Positions 8,164-17,565 of a DNA stretch of 64,000 nt are shown here, in pieces (the stretch's first letter is position 1; each line of letters opens with the position of its first letter). The notes under the pieces were generated by a model. That model saw nothing but the letters and a program-made list of their open reading frames with translations. It was not told where the DNA came from and searched no databases. The translations under genes and the position numbers were made by a program. The stretch lies in NCBI RefSeq assembly GCF_026241335.1, contig NZ_JAPHAV010000002.1, positions 62,001 through 126,000 on the forward strand, given 5' to 3'. Source of the DNA: Ochrobactrum chromiisoli. GTDB taxonomy: Bacteria > Pseudomonadota > Alphaproteobacteria > Rhizobiales > Rhizobiaceae.

Positions 8164-9142
8164 GATGCGTTCAACTCAGCCCATGGAGCCGCTTGTTCGC
8201 ATAGACGATCTCTGTGTTCGATTTCCGGTGAGTGGCGGCATTTTCAGCCGTTCAAAGCAGTTGCTGCATGCAGTCAATCATATGAGCCTCGAGCTGCTTA
8301 AAGGTGAGTGCCTGTCGATTGTTGGTGAATCCGGTTGCGGTAAATCCACGCTTGCGCTCTCAATCGTCGGATTGCAAAAACCCACGAGCGGAGAGATTTA
8401 TTTCGAGGGCAGGCCAATTACAGGCGTAAACGAGCCGTCGCGGCTAGAACGTGCAAAAATGGCGCAGATGGTTTTTCAGGACCCGTTTGCTTCGCTCAAT
8501 CCTCGCCAGACAGTTTATACGTCGCTTGCGGCACCGTTAAAACTTCATGGTGTAAAATCACGCTCCGAAATAGACGGTCGCGTGGAGGAAATTTTACGTC
8601 TTGTCGGCTTAAAACCGGAGCAAGCCAAGCGCTTTCCGCATGAATTCTCCGGGGGGCAGCGTCAGCGTATCGGGATCGCACGCGCATTGTTGCTCAATCC
8701 CAAGGTTATTGTTCTCGATGAACCAGTGTCTGCACTTGACGTTTCCATCCGCGCGCAGATCATCAATCTGCTGCTGGAACTCAAAGAGCGGTTGGAGCTG
8801 TCCTATATCATGATCAGCCATGATCTAAGCGTCGTTGAACATATGAGCGACCGCGTGGCTGTGATGTATTTTGGACAGATTGTCGAAAGTGGGCCATGGG
8901 ACCGGGTATTTTCAAATCCAACGCATCCCTATACGCGTCGTCTGATTTCAGCCATTCCCGATCCAGTGGCCGAACTGACGGGCACGCGTCTCATTGACGA
9001 TAGAAGTACCCCTCAAGCACCGCAAGGCTATGCATTTTATCCAACGCGCTTTGGCTCTCATGATGTGCATCAGCCGCCGCCATTGACGCAACTGACTGAC
9101 ATCGGCGGGGGACAGTATGTTCGGGTGATTGAGGCGAACTGA
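8156..9142 (+). CDS. oligopeptide-type ABC transporter, ATP-binding protein (DppF-like)
   Basis: A 328-residue ATPase of the DppF/OppF type, partner of the preceding subunit. Walker A is GESGCGKST near residue 58, the signature FSGGQRQRIGIARAL and Walker B VIVLDEPVSALD. The start overlaps the upstream gene by eight bases, so the two are coupled. The usual C-terminal cysteine motif of the family is not obvious; the tail (TPQAPQGYAFYPTRF...) is replaced by sequence without cysteines, which is a common variation. It ends five bases before the convergent oxidase gene. Confidence 0.9.
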   Translation: MNEMRSTQPMEPLVRIDDLCVRFPVSGGIFSRSKQLLHAVNHMSLELLKGECLSIVGESGCGKSTLALSIVGLQKPTSGEIYFEGRPITGVNEPSRLERAKMAQMVFQDPFASLNPRQTVYTSLAAPLKLHGVKSRSEIDGRVEEILRLVGLKPEQAKRFPHEFSGGQRQRIGIARALLLNPKVIVLDEPVSALDVSIRAQIINLLLELKERLELSYIMISHDLSVVEHMSDRVAVMYFGQIVESGPWDRVFSNPTHPYTRRLISAIPDPVAELTGTRLIDDRSTPQAPQGYAFYPTRFGSHDVHQPPPLTQLTDIGGGQYVRVIEAN

Positions 9143-9147
9143 GCAGC

Positions 9148-10332
9148 CTATTGATGTAAGTGTCTGAAAATCAGTTCGCCAATCGGGATCGCTGAGGTTG
9201 CCGCAGGCGAGGGCGCATTGCAGACATGCAGCACGCGCTTTGAGCGTAAAAATTTGAAGTCGTGTATTAACGCGCCATCTTTCGAGACAGCCTGCGCACG
9301 TATTCCGGCGCGATAAGGCAGAAGGTCATCAGCGCGAAGCGACGGGCAATATTTGCGGCATTTTTCCAGATAACTGGATTTAAATACGCTGTCCTTCATT
9401 TCGTTCAAGCCGGAGCGAAGATGGTTTGAAATGACCTTCCAGAAGCCGGGGAATTTTGCATATGTGGCGATGTCCTCAAGGCTCACCGAGAATTTGTGAT
9501 AGCCTTCGCGCGACATTCCAAGAACTGCATTTGGCCCCACCGTTAATCTGCCATCCATCATCGGGGTTAGGTGAATGCCGAGAAACGGCATAGATGGATC
9601 AGGCACCGGGTAGATCATGCGTTCGACCAGATTGCTAAGTTCCGGCTTTAGCGCGTAATATTCACCACGAAATGGCACGATTTGGAAGTCTACGGCTTTT
9701 CCCGAACGTTGTGCGAGGCGGTCTGCCTGTAGTCCGGCGCAGGCAATAACAGAACGGCTTTCCCACACATCCTTATCTGTATGGACACGGACGCTGTCGG
9801 AACGCTCTTCGATGCGATCAACCTCAATGTTGAATAGGATGGTGCCACCAGCAGCTCTGATAATATCGCCCATGACCTGAGAGACTGCGCGATAATCAAC
9901 GATCCCGGTTTGCTCAACGAGCAATGCACCAAGCCCCGTCACAGACGGTTCGATCTCGATTAGCTCCGCATTATTCAATCGACGGCAATTGATGCCGTTC
10001 GTCGCAGCATTTGTTTCGAGATTGTCTAAGCGCTGCAATTCGATCTGGTTGGTGGCAACCACCAGCTTTCCGGGTGTGCGGTAGGGAATAGCATTTTCAT
10101 CGCAAAATTGCTTCGTGATGCGCTCACCTGCGCGGCAAAGCTCGGCTTTCAGACTGCCGGGCTTATAATAAATCCCAGCATGAATAACCCCGCTGTTATG
10201 TCCGGTCTGGTGCGCGGCCAGCGTGCTTTCTTTTTCCAACAAAAGAAGGCGAGCATCCGGCTCGCTTTTGACTATTTTCAAAGCGGTCGCCAAGCCGACG
10301 ATGCCGCCACCTACGATACAATAGTCGAACAT
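9148..10332 (-). CDS. lhgO: L-2-hydroxyglutarate oxidase
   Basis: A 394-residue FAD enzyme of the DAO superfamily. The N-terminal dinucleotide site is CIVGGGIVGLATAL, followed by the LhgO-specific HQTGHNSGVIHAGIYYKPGSLKA segment near residue 45. It oxidises L-2-hydroxyglutarate to 2-oxoglutarate and feeds electrons to the membrane quinone pool. The length is normal for the family. It is convergent with the transporter operon and may be independent of it. The Lrp-type regulator on its right is transcribed in the same direction, 184 bases upstream, but has the opposite-strand citrulline genes as a more likely target. Confidence 0.85.
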   Translation of the reverse strand: MFDYCIVGGGIVGLATALKIVKSEPDARLLLLEKESTLAAHQTGHNSGVIHAGIYYKPGSLKAELCRAGERITKQFCDENAIPYRTPGKLVVATNQIELQRLDNLETNAATNGINCRRLNNAELIEIEPSVTGLGALLVEQTGIVDYRAVSQVMGDIIRAAGGTILFNIEVDRIEERSDSVRVHTDKDVWESRSVIACAGLQADRLAQRSGKAVDFQIVPFRGEYYALKPELSNLVERMIYPVPDPSMPFLGIHLTPMMDGRLTVGPNAVLGMSREGYHKFSVSLEDIATYAKFPGFWKVISNHLRSGLNEMKDSVFKSSYLEKCRKYCPSLRADDLLPYRAGIRAQAVSKDGALIHDFKFLRSKRVLHVCNAPSPAATSAIPIGELIFRHLHQ

Positions 10333-10516
10333 GGTTTGCGCTCGATGTTTGATGCCTGATGCAGGATAATCTTGTCACCAGTGATGCCAATGGGCTTTAT
10401 CACTCATGATGCCGCAATCGGCTGATTAATTGCAACAACAACTCGCGCTTGTTAAAGATACGCACCATTGCAGTGGGCTTTGACGAAACCGGCCCAGCTT
10501 ATCGTCTGCAAATCAA

Positions 10517-10942
10517 TTAAACACTGCTCAGCAGAATGCTGGTTTCACTGTTCAGGACGCCTTCGATTGTTCGCACTTCACGCAAAACGCGGTCAAATTC
10601 GTGAAGGCTTTCCGCATGTATTTCTGCCACCAGATCCCATGACCCATTGGTCGTGTGCAGCGTGCGTATCTGTGGCAAACCTCTTAAAAGTTTTATGACC
10701 TTGGTTGTTGAGCGACCTTGCACTTCGATCAGCATGATCGCGTGCACAACTCCATCGCTGGAATCTTGCCGGACGCGTATGGTGAAGCCCAGCGCTGCAC
10801 CTGTCTCAAGCAATCGGTCGAGACGCGCCTGCACGGTCCCGCGTGAAACGCCGAGGATTGTCGCCAGCTTCGAGAGTGGCGCACGTCCATCCTCTCTTAA
10901 AATGGCAATGAGCTTGTGATCCAGTTCGTCAAAAATATGCAT
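10517..10942 (-). CDS. Lrp/AsnC-family transcriptional regulator
   Basis: A 141-residue regulator with an N-terminal helix-turn-helix (APLSKLATILGVSRGTVQARLDRL, residues about 20-43) and a C-terminal RAM effector-binding domain (VHAIMLIEVQGRS...LVAEIHAESLHEFD). These proteins form octamers and sense amino acids. I chose the ATG that begins MHIFDELD because Lrp proteins begin at this point; a GTG 17 codons upstream (10993) is an alternative and neither has a clear ribosome site. It is divergent from the citrulline/methylarginine cluster, so it probably controls it and itself from the shared 328-base spacer. Confidence 0.87.
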   Translation of the reverse strand: MHIFDELDHKLIAILREDGRAPLSKLATILGVSRGTVQARLDRLLETGAALGFTIRVRQDSSDGVVHAIMLIEVQGRSTTKVIKLLRGLPQIRTLHTTNGSWDLVAEIHAESLHEFDRVLREVRTIEGVLNSETSILLSSV

Positions 10943-11270
10943 AGCGTTTTTTACATTTTGACTGTGCAAATTGCTATAATTTTTACAATTCACCCAGCAC
11001 TTTTATAATTTTAACTGACTTTATGCTCTCCTAATCTGCTTCTCAGAGTTCTGATGGAGGTGAGGGTAAGGATGTTCAGCGGATGACAAAAAGTCTGATT
11101 ATACAGCCGAGGTCCACGTCGACATCGTTTGAGCTGGCGTGGTGGTGAGCCAGAAATGTCAACTGTCTCCTGAAACGCCATATGTTTTAACCCCTTGTTT
11201 TCATGCATGTCCCTTGTGGAAACCCGTTAATTTTTCCGCGACATGTTTTAGCAGTGAGAATAGTCTGAGA
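10943..11270. other. divergent promoter region, regulator and ctlX
   Basis: No gene seen. The end next to the regulator is strongly AT-rich with near-symmetric TTGTAAAAATTATAGCAA (10971-10988, minus sense) and a TATAAT at 10975-10980, as expected for an Lrp-type binding and promoter region. The right half carries the leader of the ctlX gene. The reading frame that opens at 11139 extends ctlX but has no family similarity before 11271. Confidence 0.5.
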
Positions 11271-12242
11271 ATGAGCAGACCCTCTGTCCAGAGTCCGAAA
11301 TCGGTCGTTATGATCCGGCCGCACCATTTTACGCCCAATGCGCAAACCGCAAAGGACAATGCGTTTCAGTCTATCGACGAACAACGCTCTGCTGAAGTTC
11401 TTGCGAAAGCAGCCTTCGACGAAGTCACAGCCATGGCAGAAGGTTTGGCCGATGCGGGCGTAACGGTGCATTTGTTTGAAGACGAAACCCAAGCGCTGCC
11501 GGATTCCGTTTTTCCAAACAACTGGTTTTCGACCCATTCGGGCGGGCATGTTGCCATTTATCCGATGTTTTCGGAAAGCCGCCAGAAAGAACGCCGCCCT
11601 GATGTTATCGAAATGCTCAAACGCGACTATCGCGTTCAGGATGTGATCGATTACTCCGGTTTGGAGCGCGATCACTTCTATCTCGAAGGCACCGGCGCCA
11701 TGGTTCTCGACCATATTGGACGTGTAGCCTATGCAGCCCGTTCCAACCGCACCAATGAAGTGGCGCTCGAGCGTTTCTGTACACATTTCAACTTTGAACC
11801 GATGGTGTTCGATGCGGTCGATTCGTCGGGAAGGCCGATTTATCATACCAATGTGCTGATGTGCATTGGTACGGATTACGCGCTGGTGGGTACCGATCTG
11901 ATCACAGATCCGGTCCGTCGTCAGGACATTGTTGATCGGTTGCAGGAAACCGGTCGCACGCTCATTCATCTCTCTGCTGAGCAGATTGGTGAATTTGCAG
12001 GAAATGCCATTGAACTGGAAGGTCGTGATGGCCGGGTTCTGGCGCTTTCTGCACGCGCCTATGCCGCATTGAGCAAGATCCAGATCGAGACAATCGAACA
12101 GACCGCGAAGCTGATGCCTTTCGCAGTCCCGACGATCGAACTTGCAGGCGGATCGGTTCGGTGCATGTTGGCTGGCATTCATCTCTCGCGCCGCACAACA
12201 AACGGCACACATTTGCTTTACGCAACATCAAGAGCCGGTTAG
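11271..12242 (+). CDS. ctlX: CtlX-type arginine-deiminase-fold hydrolase (citrulline utilisation)
   Basis: A 323-residue member of the amidinotransferase/arginine deiminase superfamily resembling proteins named citrulline utilisation hydrolase CtlX. Visible marks are VVMIRPHHF at the start, PDSVFPNNWFSTH near residue 80, HFYLEGTGAMV and the catalytic histidine region IYHTNVLMCIGTDYALVG; the nucleophile is probably the cysteine in GGSVRCMLAGIHL near the C-terminus. Expected chemistry is hydrolysis of a ureido or guanidino group. The start is set at MSRPS, 44 codons into the longest frame, because family similarity begins there. The next gene is a second member of the same fold (DDAH). Confidence 0.8.
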   Translation: MSRPSVQSPKSVVMIRPHHFTPNAQTAKDNAFQSIDEQRSAEVLAKAAFDEVTAMAEGLADAGVTVHLFEDETQALPDSVFPNNWFSTHSGGHVAIYPMFSESRQKERRPDVIEMLKRDYRVQDVIDYSGLERDHFYLEGTGAMVLDHIGRVAYAARSNRTNEVALERFCTHFNFEPMVFDAVDSSGRPIYHTNVLMCIGTDYALVGTDLITDPVRRQDIVDRLQETGRTLIHLSAEQIGEFAGNAIELEGRDGRVLALSARAYAALSKIQIETIEQTAKLMPFAVPTIELAGGSVRCMLAGIHLSRRTTNGTHLLYATSRAG

Positions 12243-12274
12243 ATAGGCTCCAGCTTAAATAAGGGAAACCTTCA

Positions 12275-13072
12275 ATGTCTTCCAACAGACCTGTTTATGA
12301 GTTCAATTCGATCATCGTCCGTGAGCCTTCGCACTCTGTGGTGAATGGTCTTCGCGCGCTGGATAGCGGCAATCCCACCTATGAAGGTGTGAAGGCTGAG
12401 CACGATGCCTATATTGCTGCCATGCGTGCTGCAGGCGTCGAGGTCACCATTCTTCCGGCACTCGAAGAATTCCCCGATTCTATTTTTGTTGAAGATCCTG
12501 CACTCGTCTTTACTGAAGGTGCAATTTTGCTTCGTCCGGGCGCACTGACCCGTGTTGGCGAAACGGCTAAGATCGAACCGACGCTGCGCAAGATGTTTGA
12601 TACGGTTGTGGAACTGCCGGAACCGGGCTTTGCCGATGGCGGCGATGTTCTGACGACACAGAAAACTGTGATGATCGGCCTTTCCGCCCGTACCGACAAA
12701 GCAGGTGCAGCTGCACTGATCGCCAGCCTTGAAAAGATTGGGCGCAAGGGTGAGGTTGTCTCAACCCCTGAAGGCGTACTTCATTTCAAAACTGATTGCT
12801 CACTGGTTGATGAAGAAACCGTTCTTTCCACGAGCCGCCTTGCAAAGTCCGGTGTCTTTTCGGGCCTTCGTCAGTTGATCGTGCCCGAAGGTGAAGAGGC
12901 AGCTGCAAATGCATTGCGCGTCAATGACGTGGTGATGGTAGGCTCCGACTTCCCACGCACCATCGAGTTGCTGGAAAAGAGTGGCTATAACGTGGTTCCG
13001 CTCAAGACAACGCAAATCGGCAAGATCGACGCCGGCCTTTCGTGCATGTCGCTTCGCTGGTATCGCAAATAA
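12275..13072 (+). CDS. ddaH: dimethylarginine dimethylaminohydrolase (DDAH)
   Basis: A 265-residue cytosolic hydrolase that splits N-methylated arginines into citrulline and methylamines. Family features are FPDSIFVEDPALVF near residue 65, ELPEPGFADGGDVL, the catalytic histidine in GVLHFKTDCSLVDE near 170 and the nucleophilic cysteine in GLSCMSLRW close to the C-terminus. Length is typical of bacterial DDAH. It follows ctlX by 32 bases and precedes a polar amino acid transporter, so the operon probably imports methylarginine or citrulline and degrades it: DDAH would make citrulline and CtlX would act on it. The ribosome site is AAGGGAAACC. Confidence 0.87.
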   Translation: MSSNRPVYEFNSIIVREPSHSVVNGLRALDSGNPTYEGVKAEHDAYIAAMRAAGVEVTILPALEEFPDSIFVEDPALVFTEGAILLRPGALTRVGETAKIEPTLRKMFDTVVELPEPGFADGGDVLTTQKTVMIGLSARTDKAGAAALIASLEKIGRKGEVVSTPEGVLHFKTDCSLVDEETVLSTSRLAKSGVFSGLRQLIVPEGEEAAANALRVNDVVMVGSDFPRTIELLEKSGYNVVPLKTTQIGKIDAGLSCMSLRWYRK

Positions 13073-13180
13073 TTCTGATGGCTCGGGGGCATTCGCTCCT
13101 GGGCCGTTTTCTCTCTGCATTCCCTGTGCCTGCTCTCATCCAAAGGCAGGCCGCTACAAAAATATAAGGAGAACGGGAAC

Positions 13181-13984
13181 ATGGTTGGTTTTAAAGGGAA
13201 AATTGCAGGTGCGATTGCGCTTGTTGCATTGGCTGGTGGTGCCGCTCAGGCGGAAGGAAAGCTTCGTCTCGGTATGACGCCGGAGCCGTATATGCCTTTC
13301 ACACAGGTTAATGCGGCAGGAGAGTGGGAAGGGCTGGAGGCAGACCTTTCACGCGCACTTTGCGAGAAGCTCGCAGACAAGTGCGAATTCAAGTCCATGG
13401 CATGGGATGGTCTCATTCCTTCGCTGACTGAAAACAAGGTGGACTTCATTATCGGTGCGTTTTCCGTCACAGATGAGCGTCGCAAGGTCGTTGATTTCAG
13501 CACGCCTTATTATACGGAAGGTACCGTTGTCGTCGGTGCGAAGTCGGATACAGACACGGTTGGCACGGTTGCTGCAAGCGACGGTTCAGGCGAAGTTGTC
13601 GATCAGGCATCATTGGCTGACAAGATCGTTGGTGTTCAGACATCGAGCGTACAGTCGGCCTATATGACCAAGTATCTGCCGGATGTTTCTTTGAAGAGCT
13701 ACGACACCGCAGACAATTCGGTTGCTGATCTGGTTGCAGGCCGCGTTGATTATGTTCTCGCACCGGATTTGTTCGTGCAGAACTTCCTCAAAACGCCGCA
13801 GGGCGCTGATTACGAAATTAAGCTTGTTGCGCCCAAGAGTGTGGTTTTGGGTGAAGGTGTTGCCTATGCGGTGCGTAAAGGCGATACGGCGACGCTTGAA
13901 AAAGTCGATGCGGCGCTTGCCGAGCTCGACAAGGACGGCACCCTGAAAGGACTCGTCGACAAGTGGATTTTCGAACAGAAATAA
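13181..13984 (+). CDS. polar amino acid ABC transporter, substrate-binding protein
   Basis: A 267-residue periplasmic binding protein of family 3. The signal peptide ends at AAQA-EGKLRLG. The domain signature EGLEADLSRALCEKLADKCEF follows near residue 45, and the two-lobe pattern runs to SVVLGEGVAYAVRKGD. An additional insertion (TVAASDGSGEVVDQASLAD) separates the lobes. A strong ribosome site AAGGAGAACGGGAAC precedes the ATG. Linked enzymes suggest a guanidino or ureido amino acid as ligand (arginine, methylarginine, citrulline); this is inference. Confidence 0.9.
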   Translation: MVGFKGKIAGAIALVALAGGAAQAEGKLRLGMTPEPYMPFTQVNAAGEWEGLEADLSRALCEKLADKCEFKSMAWDGLIPSLTENKVDFIIGAFSVTDERRKVVDFSTPYYTEGTVVVGAKSDTDTVGTVAASDGSGEVVDQASLADKIVGVQTSSVQSAYMTKYLPDVSLKSYDTADNSVADLVAGRVDYVLAPDLFVQNFLKTPQGADYEIKLVAPKSVVLGEGVAYAVRKGDTATLEKVDAALAELDKDGTLKGLVDKWIFEQK

Positions 13985-13994
13985 TCCTGATGAG

Positions 13995-14022
13995 GGGCGA
14001 ACGCCGGTAGCGGCGTTCGCCC
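13995..14022 (+). promoter_or_regulatory. perfect hairpin after the binding-protein gene
   Basis: GGGCGAACGCC and GGCGTTCGCCC form an 11-bp perfect stem with a 6-base loop, 10 bases after the stop of the binding-protein gene and about 140 bases before the first permease. There is no T-run, so partial termination or mRNA protection is likelier than full termination. Confidence 0.65.
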
Positions 14023-14159
14023 TGCAGCGTCGATCCAAAAAACTGAATTTGTTTTTTGGAAATTGCGATGCGTCGTTTCAAAACTTCGGATTGTTTTCTG
14101 CGCTTTGGTCCAAGGGAACAATGCTCTGAATGATTTCCTGTCTGATCGGATGAATCGTT

Positions 14160-14873
14160 ATGGATTCTTATTGGCAACTGCTCGCTTGGGGAAGTGAGGG
14201 CTGGGGAGACGAGTTTGCGCACGGACTTATGATGACCTTGCAGGTCTCAGCCGTGGCATTTGCAGTCTCGTTTGTTTTTGGTCTTGCTGGCGCCTCCGGG
14301 AAGCTCTCGCGCAATCGCTTCATAAAAGCTATCGCCGAATTATATACGACAGTGGTTCGGGCTTTGCCGGAGCTGCTTGTTATCCTGTTGCTTTATTTTT
14401 CTGTCGCCACAGGCGCCGAGAAGCTGCTCAAAGCGAGCGGTCTTGTCGGAAACGATTTCCAGTTCAGTGCCTTCTGGGCGGCAATTATCGCGCTGGCTTT
14501 TGTAAACGGCGCGTTCATGACGGAAGTGCTGCGGTCTTCTTATCTGGCTATTCCGCGCGGGCAAATAGAAGCTGCGCTGTCCATCGGTATGCGCCGCCGC
14601 CAGATATTCACGCGTGTCACTTTCCCGCAAATGATGCGTCATGCGGTTCCCGGTATCGGTAATCTTTGGCTCTCAATCACCAAGGAAAGCGCCATTATTT
14701 CGGTTCTCGGTTCATTCCATGAATTGCTTTATACGGGTTATCGTGCAGCCGCATCGACCAAGCAATACGTCTTCTTTTATGGCCTCACAGCATTTCTCTT
14801 TCTGTGCATCACGCTGGTTTCGGTTCTGATCATTATACAGCTCGAAAAGCGCCTGAGCCGGGGGCACGGATAA
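14160..14873 (+). CDS. polar amino acid ABC transporter, permease 1
   Basis: A 237-residue membrane subunit of the HisM/HisQ type. It has the TALxVSAVAFAVSFVFGLAG-like first helix and the EAA loop ([41 protein letters not shown]), which is nearly the same as in the partner permease ([16 protein letters not shown]). Its stop overlaps the start of the second permease (TAATG). Confidence 0.92.
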   Translation: MDSYWQLLAWGSEGWGDEFAHGLMMTLQVSAVAFAVSFVFGLAGASGKLSRNRFIKAIAELYTTVVRALPELLVILLLYFSVATGAEKLLKASGLVGNDFQFSAFWAAIIALAFVNGAFMTEVLRSSYLAIPRGQIEAALSIGMRRRQIFTRVTFPQMMRHAVPGIGNLWLSITKESAIISVLGSFHELLYTGYRAAASTKQYVFFYGLTAFLFLCITLVSVLIIIQLEKRLSRGHG

Positions 14874-15574
14874 TGGAATCGATTGCAAAAATCATTGAGT
14901 TCCTGCCGCCGCTTATCAAAGCGCTCCCGCTGACGCTGTTCTTGACTGCAACGGCGGGTGTCATCGGTCTTGTTTTTGGAACACTGAGTGCTCTGGCGCT
15001 TCTTTCAAAAAAGCGCGTCCTGAAATGGCCTGCTTTCACTTACACGTTCATTTTCCGTGGCACGCCGCTTCTGGTGCAGCTTTATCTGATCTATTACGGG
15101 CTTGGGCAAATCCTGCCCGGAACCTGGGTTAGACATAGCTTCCTCTGGCCTTACATGCGTGACGGCTTATGGTATGCGGTCTTCGCGCTGAGCCTCAATC
15201 AGGGTGCCTATAATGCGGAAGTCATTCGCGGTGCGATCAAGTCGATCCCTCGCGGCCAGATCGAAGCTGCACTTTCTATTGGTATGACGCGGTTCAAGAT
15301 TCTACGTCGCATAACGCTGCCGCTGGCTTTCCGTCATTGTATGCCCGTTTTGACCAGTGATCTTATCATTCTGCTCAAATCGACGTCGCTCGCCTCAACG
15401 ATCACCATCATGGAAGTGATGGGTACCGCGCGCGCGCTTCAACGCAGTTCTTTGTCGATCTTTGAGCCACTGATCGCAGCAGGCATTCTTTATTTCACCG
15501 TTGTGTTCATCCTCACCCGGATCATGAATGTGGTTGAACGGCGCATGAGTGGCTCACGCGCGTCTATGGTCTGA
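14873..15574 (+). CDS. polar amino acid ABC transporter, permease 2
   Basis: A 233-residue HisM/HisQ-type membrane subunit. It begins [20 protein letters not shown], has the [18 protein letters not shown] segment typical of these permeases and the EAA loop [27 protein letters not shown]. The ATG shares one base with the upstream stop; an upstream in-frame start at 14804 would lie within the first permease and is unlikely. It should pair with permease 1. Confidence 0.92.
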   Translation: MESIAKIIEFLPPLIKALPLTLFLTATAGVIGLVFGTLSALALLSKKRVLKWPAFTYTFIFRGTPLLVQLYLIYYGLGQILPGTWVRHSFLWPYMRDGLWYAVFALSLNQGAYNAEVIRGAIKSIPRGQIEAALSIGMTRFKILRRITLPLAFRHCMPVLTSDLIILLKSTSLASTITIMEVMGTARALQRSSLSIFEPLIAAGILYFTVVFILTRIMNVVERRMSGSRASMV

Positions 15575-15596
15575 TCTGTTTCAGGAGCAATTCAAA

Positions 15597-16361
15597 ATGA
15601 CGTCCATGGCACTCACCGTCCGCAATATTCACAAGAGCTTTGCTGGTGTCGAGGTTCTCAAAGGCATCTCGTTTGAAGCCAAAAAAGGCGATGTGATCTC
15701 GCTGATCGGCAGCAGTGGCTCCGGTAAAAGCACTTTGCTGCGCTGCATTAATTACCTGGAAACACCGGATGAAGGCGAGATCGCAGTTGCGGGGGAGGTA
15801 ATCCGCACGAAGGTCGGGCCGGACGGAAAATCGCATGCTGCCGATCCTCGACAGCTTGTTCACATCCGTACGCGTCTGGGCATGGTGTTTCAGAGCTTCA
15901 ATCTTTGGTCACACCGCACGATCCTTGAAAACATAATCGAAGGCCCTGTTCATGTTTTGGGCATGTCAAAAGCCGAAGCCATTGCCGAGGCCGAGGTTTT
16001 GATGGAAAAAGTGGGTATCACGCCTAAACGGGATCAATATCCGACGCAGCTTTCAGGTGGGCAGCAGCAGCGTGCTGCTATCGCGCGGGCGCTTGCAATG
16101 AAACCGGAGGTTATGCTGTTTGATGAGCCAACCTCGGCACTTGATCCGGAGCTTGTGACGGAAGTGTTGCAGGTTATCAAGAAGCTTGCTGAAGAGGGGC
16201 GTACCATGGTCATGGTGACGCATGAAATGGCGCTTGCCCGCGATATTTCGAGCGAAGTTATCTTCTTGCACCAAGGGCTGGTTGAAGAACGTGGTGCGCC
16301 AGAGACTGTGATGAGTCATCCACAGTCGCCACGCTTGCGCCAGTTCCTGCATATGAATTGA
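15597..16361 (+). CDS. polar amino acid ABC transporter, ATP-binding protein
   Basis: A 254-residue ATPase of the HisP/GlnQ type. Walker A is [13 protein letters not shown] near residue 38, the signature [15 protein letters not shown] and Walker [16 protein letters not shown], followed by [15 protein letters not shown]. The insert around [34 protein letters not shown] is typical of the octopine/histidine group. The start follows a CAGGAG ribosome site; the longer frame from 15549 lies in the permease. It energises the two permeases upstream. Confidence 0.93.
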   Translation: MTSMALTVRNIHKSFAGVEVLKGISFEAKKGDVISLIGSSGSGKSTLLRCINYLETPDEGEIAVAGEVIRTKVGPDGKSHAADPRQLVHIRTRLGMVFQSFNLWSHRTILENIIEGPVHVLGMSKAEAIAEAEVLMEKVGITPKRDQYPTQLSGGQQQRAAIARALAMKPEVMLFDEPTSALDPELVTEVLQVIKKLAEEGRTMVMVTHEMALARDISSEVIFLHQGLVEERGAPETVMSHPQSPRLRQFLHMN

Positions 16362-16372
16362 GTACAACAAAC

Positions 16373-17539
16373 ATGACCGATAAAAATCAAGGCGCATTTA
16401 TCGACGAACTCAAAGCGATCCGCAGACATCTGCACAGCATCCCTGAGCTTGGACTGGAGGAAGTGGAGACTTCCGAATTTATCGCCTCGACGCTGGAAAA
16501 GTGGGGCTATGCGTTAAACCGTGGTCTTGCAAAGACGGGTATCGTCGCTTCTTTGCGCCGCGGCAACTCAAACCGTTCTATCGGGTTTCGCGCCGATTTT
16601 GATGCGCTGCCAATTCTGGAAGAAACGGGCCTGTCTTACGCGAGTAAGAACAGTGGCAAAATGCATGCTTGCGGTCATGACGGCCATACAACCATGCTAT
16701 TGGGGGCCGCGTGGTCGCTTGCACAGGATAAGGATTTTTCAGGAACTGTTCATTTCATTTTCCAGCCTGCCGAAGAAAACTATGGCGGTGCGCAAATGAT
16801 GATCGAGGAGGGGCTCTTTGAGCGTTTCCCTTGTGATCAGGTGTTTGCGCTGCACAACTGGCCGGGGCTTGAAGCTGGAAAACTTGCATCCAAAGCGGGT
16901 CCGATTGCGGCGTCCATCGATGCTTTGACGCTGACGGTGAAGGGCAGCGGTGGACACGGAGCGGAGCCTGAAAAGACGATCGACCCTATTGTGGTGGCGT
17001 CAAGCATCGTTATGGCGTTGCAAACTATCGTTGCCCGCAATGTCCCGCCTCATCAGGCAAGCGTAATCACCGTTGGTGCCTTTAATTCGGGTGCGGTCTG
17101 TAATGTTATTCCCGATACGGCAAAACTCGAAGTTTCGATGCGCGCGACTGATCCCATGATACGCGAAACGCTGCGTGATAAGGTCGAGCAAGTGGCGAAG
17201 ATGCAGGCGGCGAGCTATGGCGCCGATGTGAGTTTCGATTGGATGACGGGGTATCCGGCGACGATTAATGATGCCAGGGCCTTTGAACAGGCAAGAGCAA
17301 CGGTTGCTCAGCATTTTGGTGAAGACAGTTTTGAAGACCTGGATAAGCCGTTTATGGGCAGTGAAGACTTTTCTTTCATGCTTGAAAAGACAGCCGGTGC
17401 CTATCTCCTGATTGGCAATGGCGATAGCTCTGGTCTGCATACGGCAACTTACAACTTCAACGATGAGATTCTTGAGCGCGGCGTATCGTTTTTTTGTCAC
17501 CTCGCGAAAGATATACTCGGCACAAAGCTTGTTGAATAA
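16373..17539 (+). CDS. M20D-family amidohydrolase (N-acyl amino acid/hippurate hydrolase-like)
   Basis: A 388-residue metallopeptidase. Metal-binding motifs are MHACGHDGHT near residue 98 and PAEENYGG near 135, with HNWPG and a C-terminal FMGSEDFSFM loop typical of the M20D group (hippurate, N-acyl amino acid and IAA-amino acid hydrolases). A dimerisation domain is inserted around 180-295. It lies 11 bases after the ATPase, so it is the last gene of the amino acid operon and may deacylate an N-acyl amino acid that the transporter imports. An in-frame TTG at 16358 is an alternative start overlapping the upstream stop. Confidence 0.87.
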   Translation: MTDKNQGAFIDELKAIRRHLHSIPELGLEEVETSEFIASTLEKWGYALNRGLAKTGIVASLRRGNSNRSIGFRADFDALPILEETGLSYASKNSGKMHACGHDGHTTMLLGAAWSLAQDKDFSGTVHFIFQPAEENYGGAQMMIEEGLFERFPCDQVFALHNWPGLEAGKLASKAGPIAASIDALTLTVKGSGGHGAEPEKTIDPIVVASSIVMALQTIVARNVPPHQASVITVGAFNSGAVCNVIPDTAKLEVSMRATDPMIRETLRDKVEQVAKMQAASYGADVSFDWMTGYPATINDARAFEQARATVAQHFGEDSFEDLDKPFMGSEDFSFMLEKTAGAYLLIGNGDSSGLHTATYNFNDEILERGVSFFCHLAKDILGTKLVE

Positions 17540-17565
17540 CAGGCTTTTGGCCTCGTCTATTCCAG

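Noticed and set aside
9148-10332. LhgO as part of the peptide transporter operon
   Set aside because: It is convergent with the transporter genes, so it cannot be in the operon.
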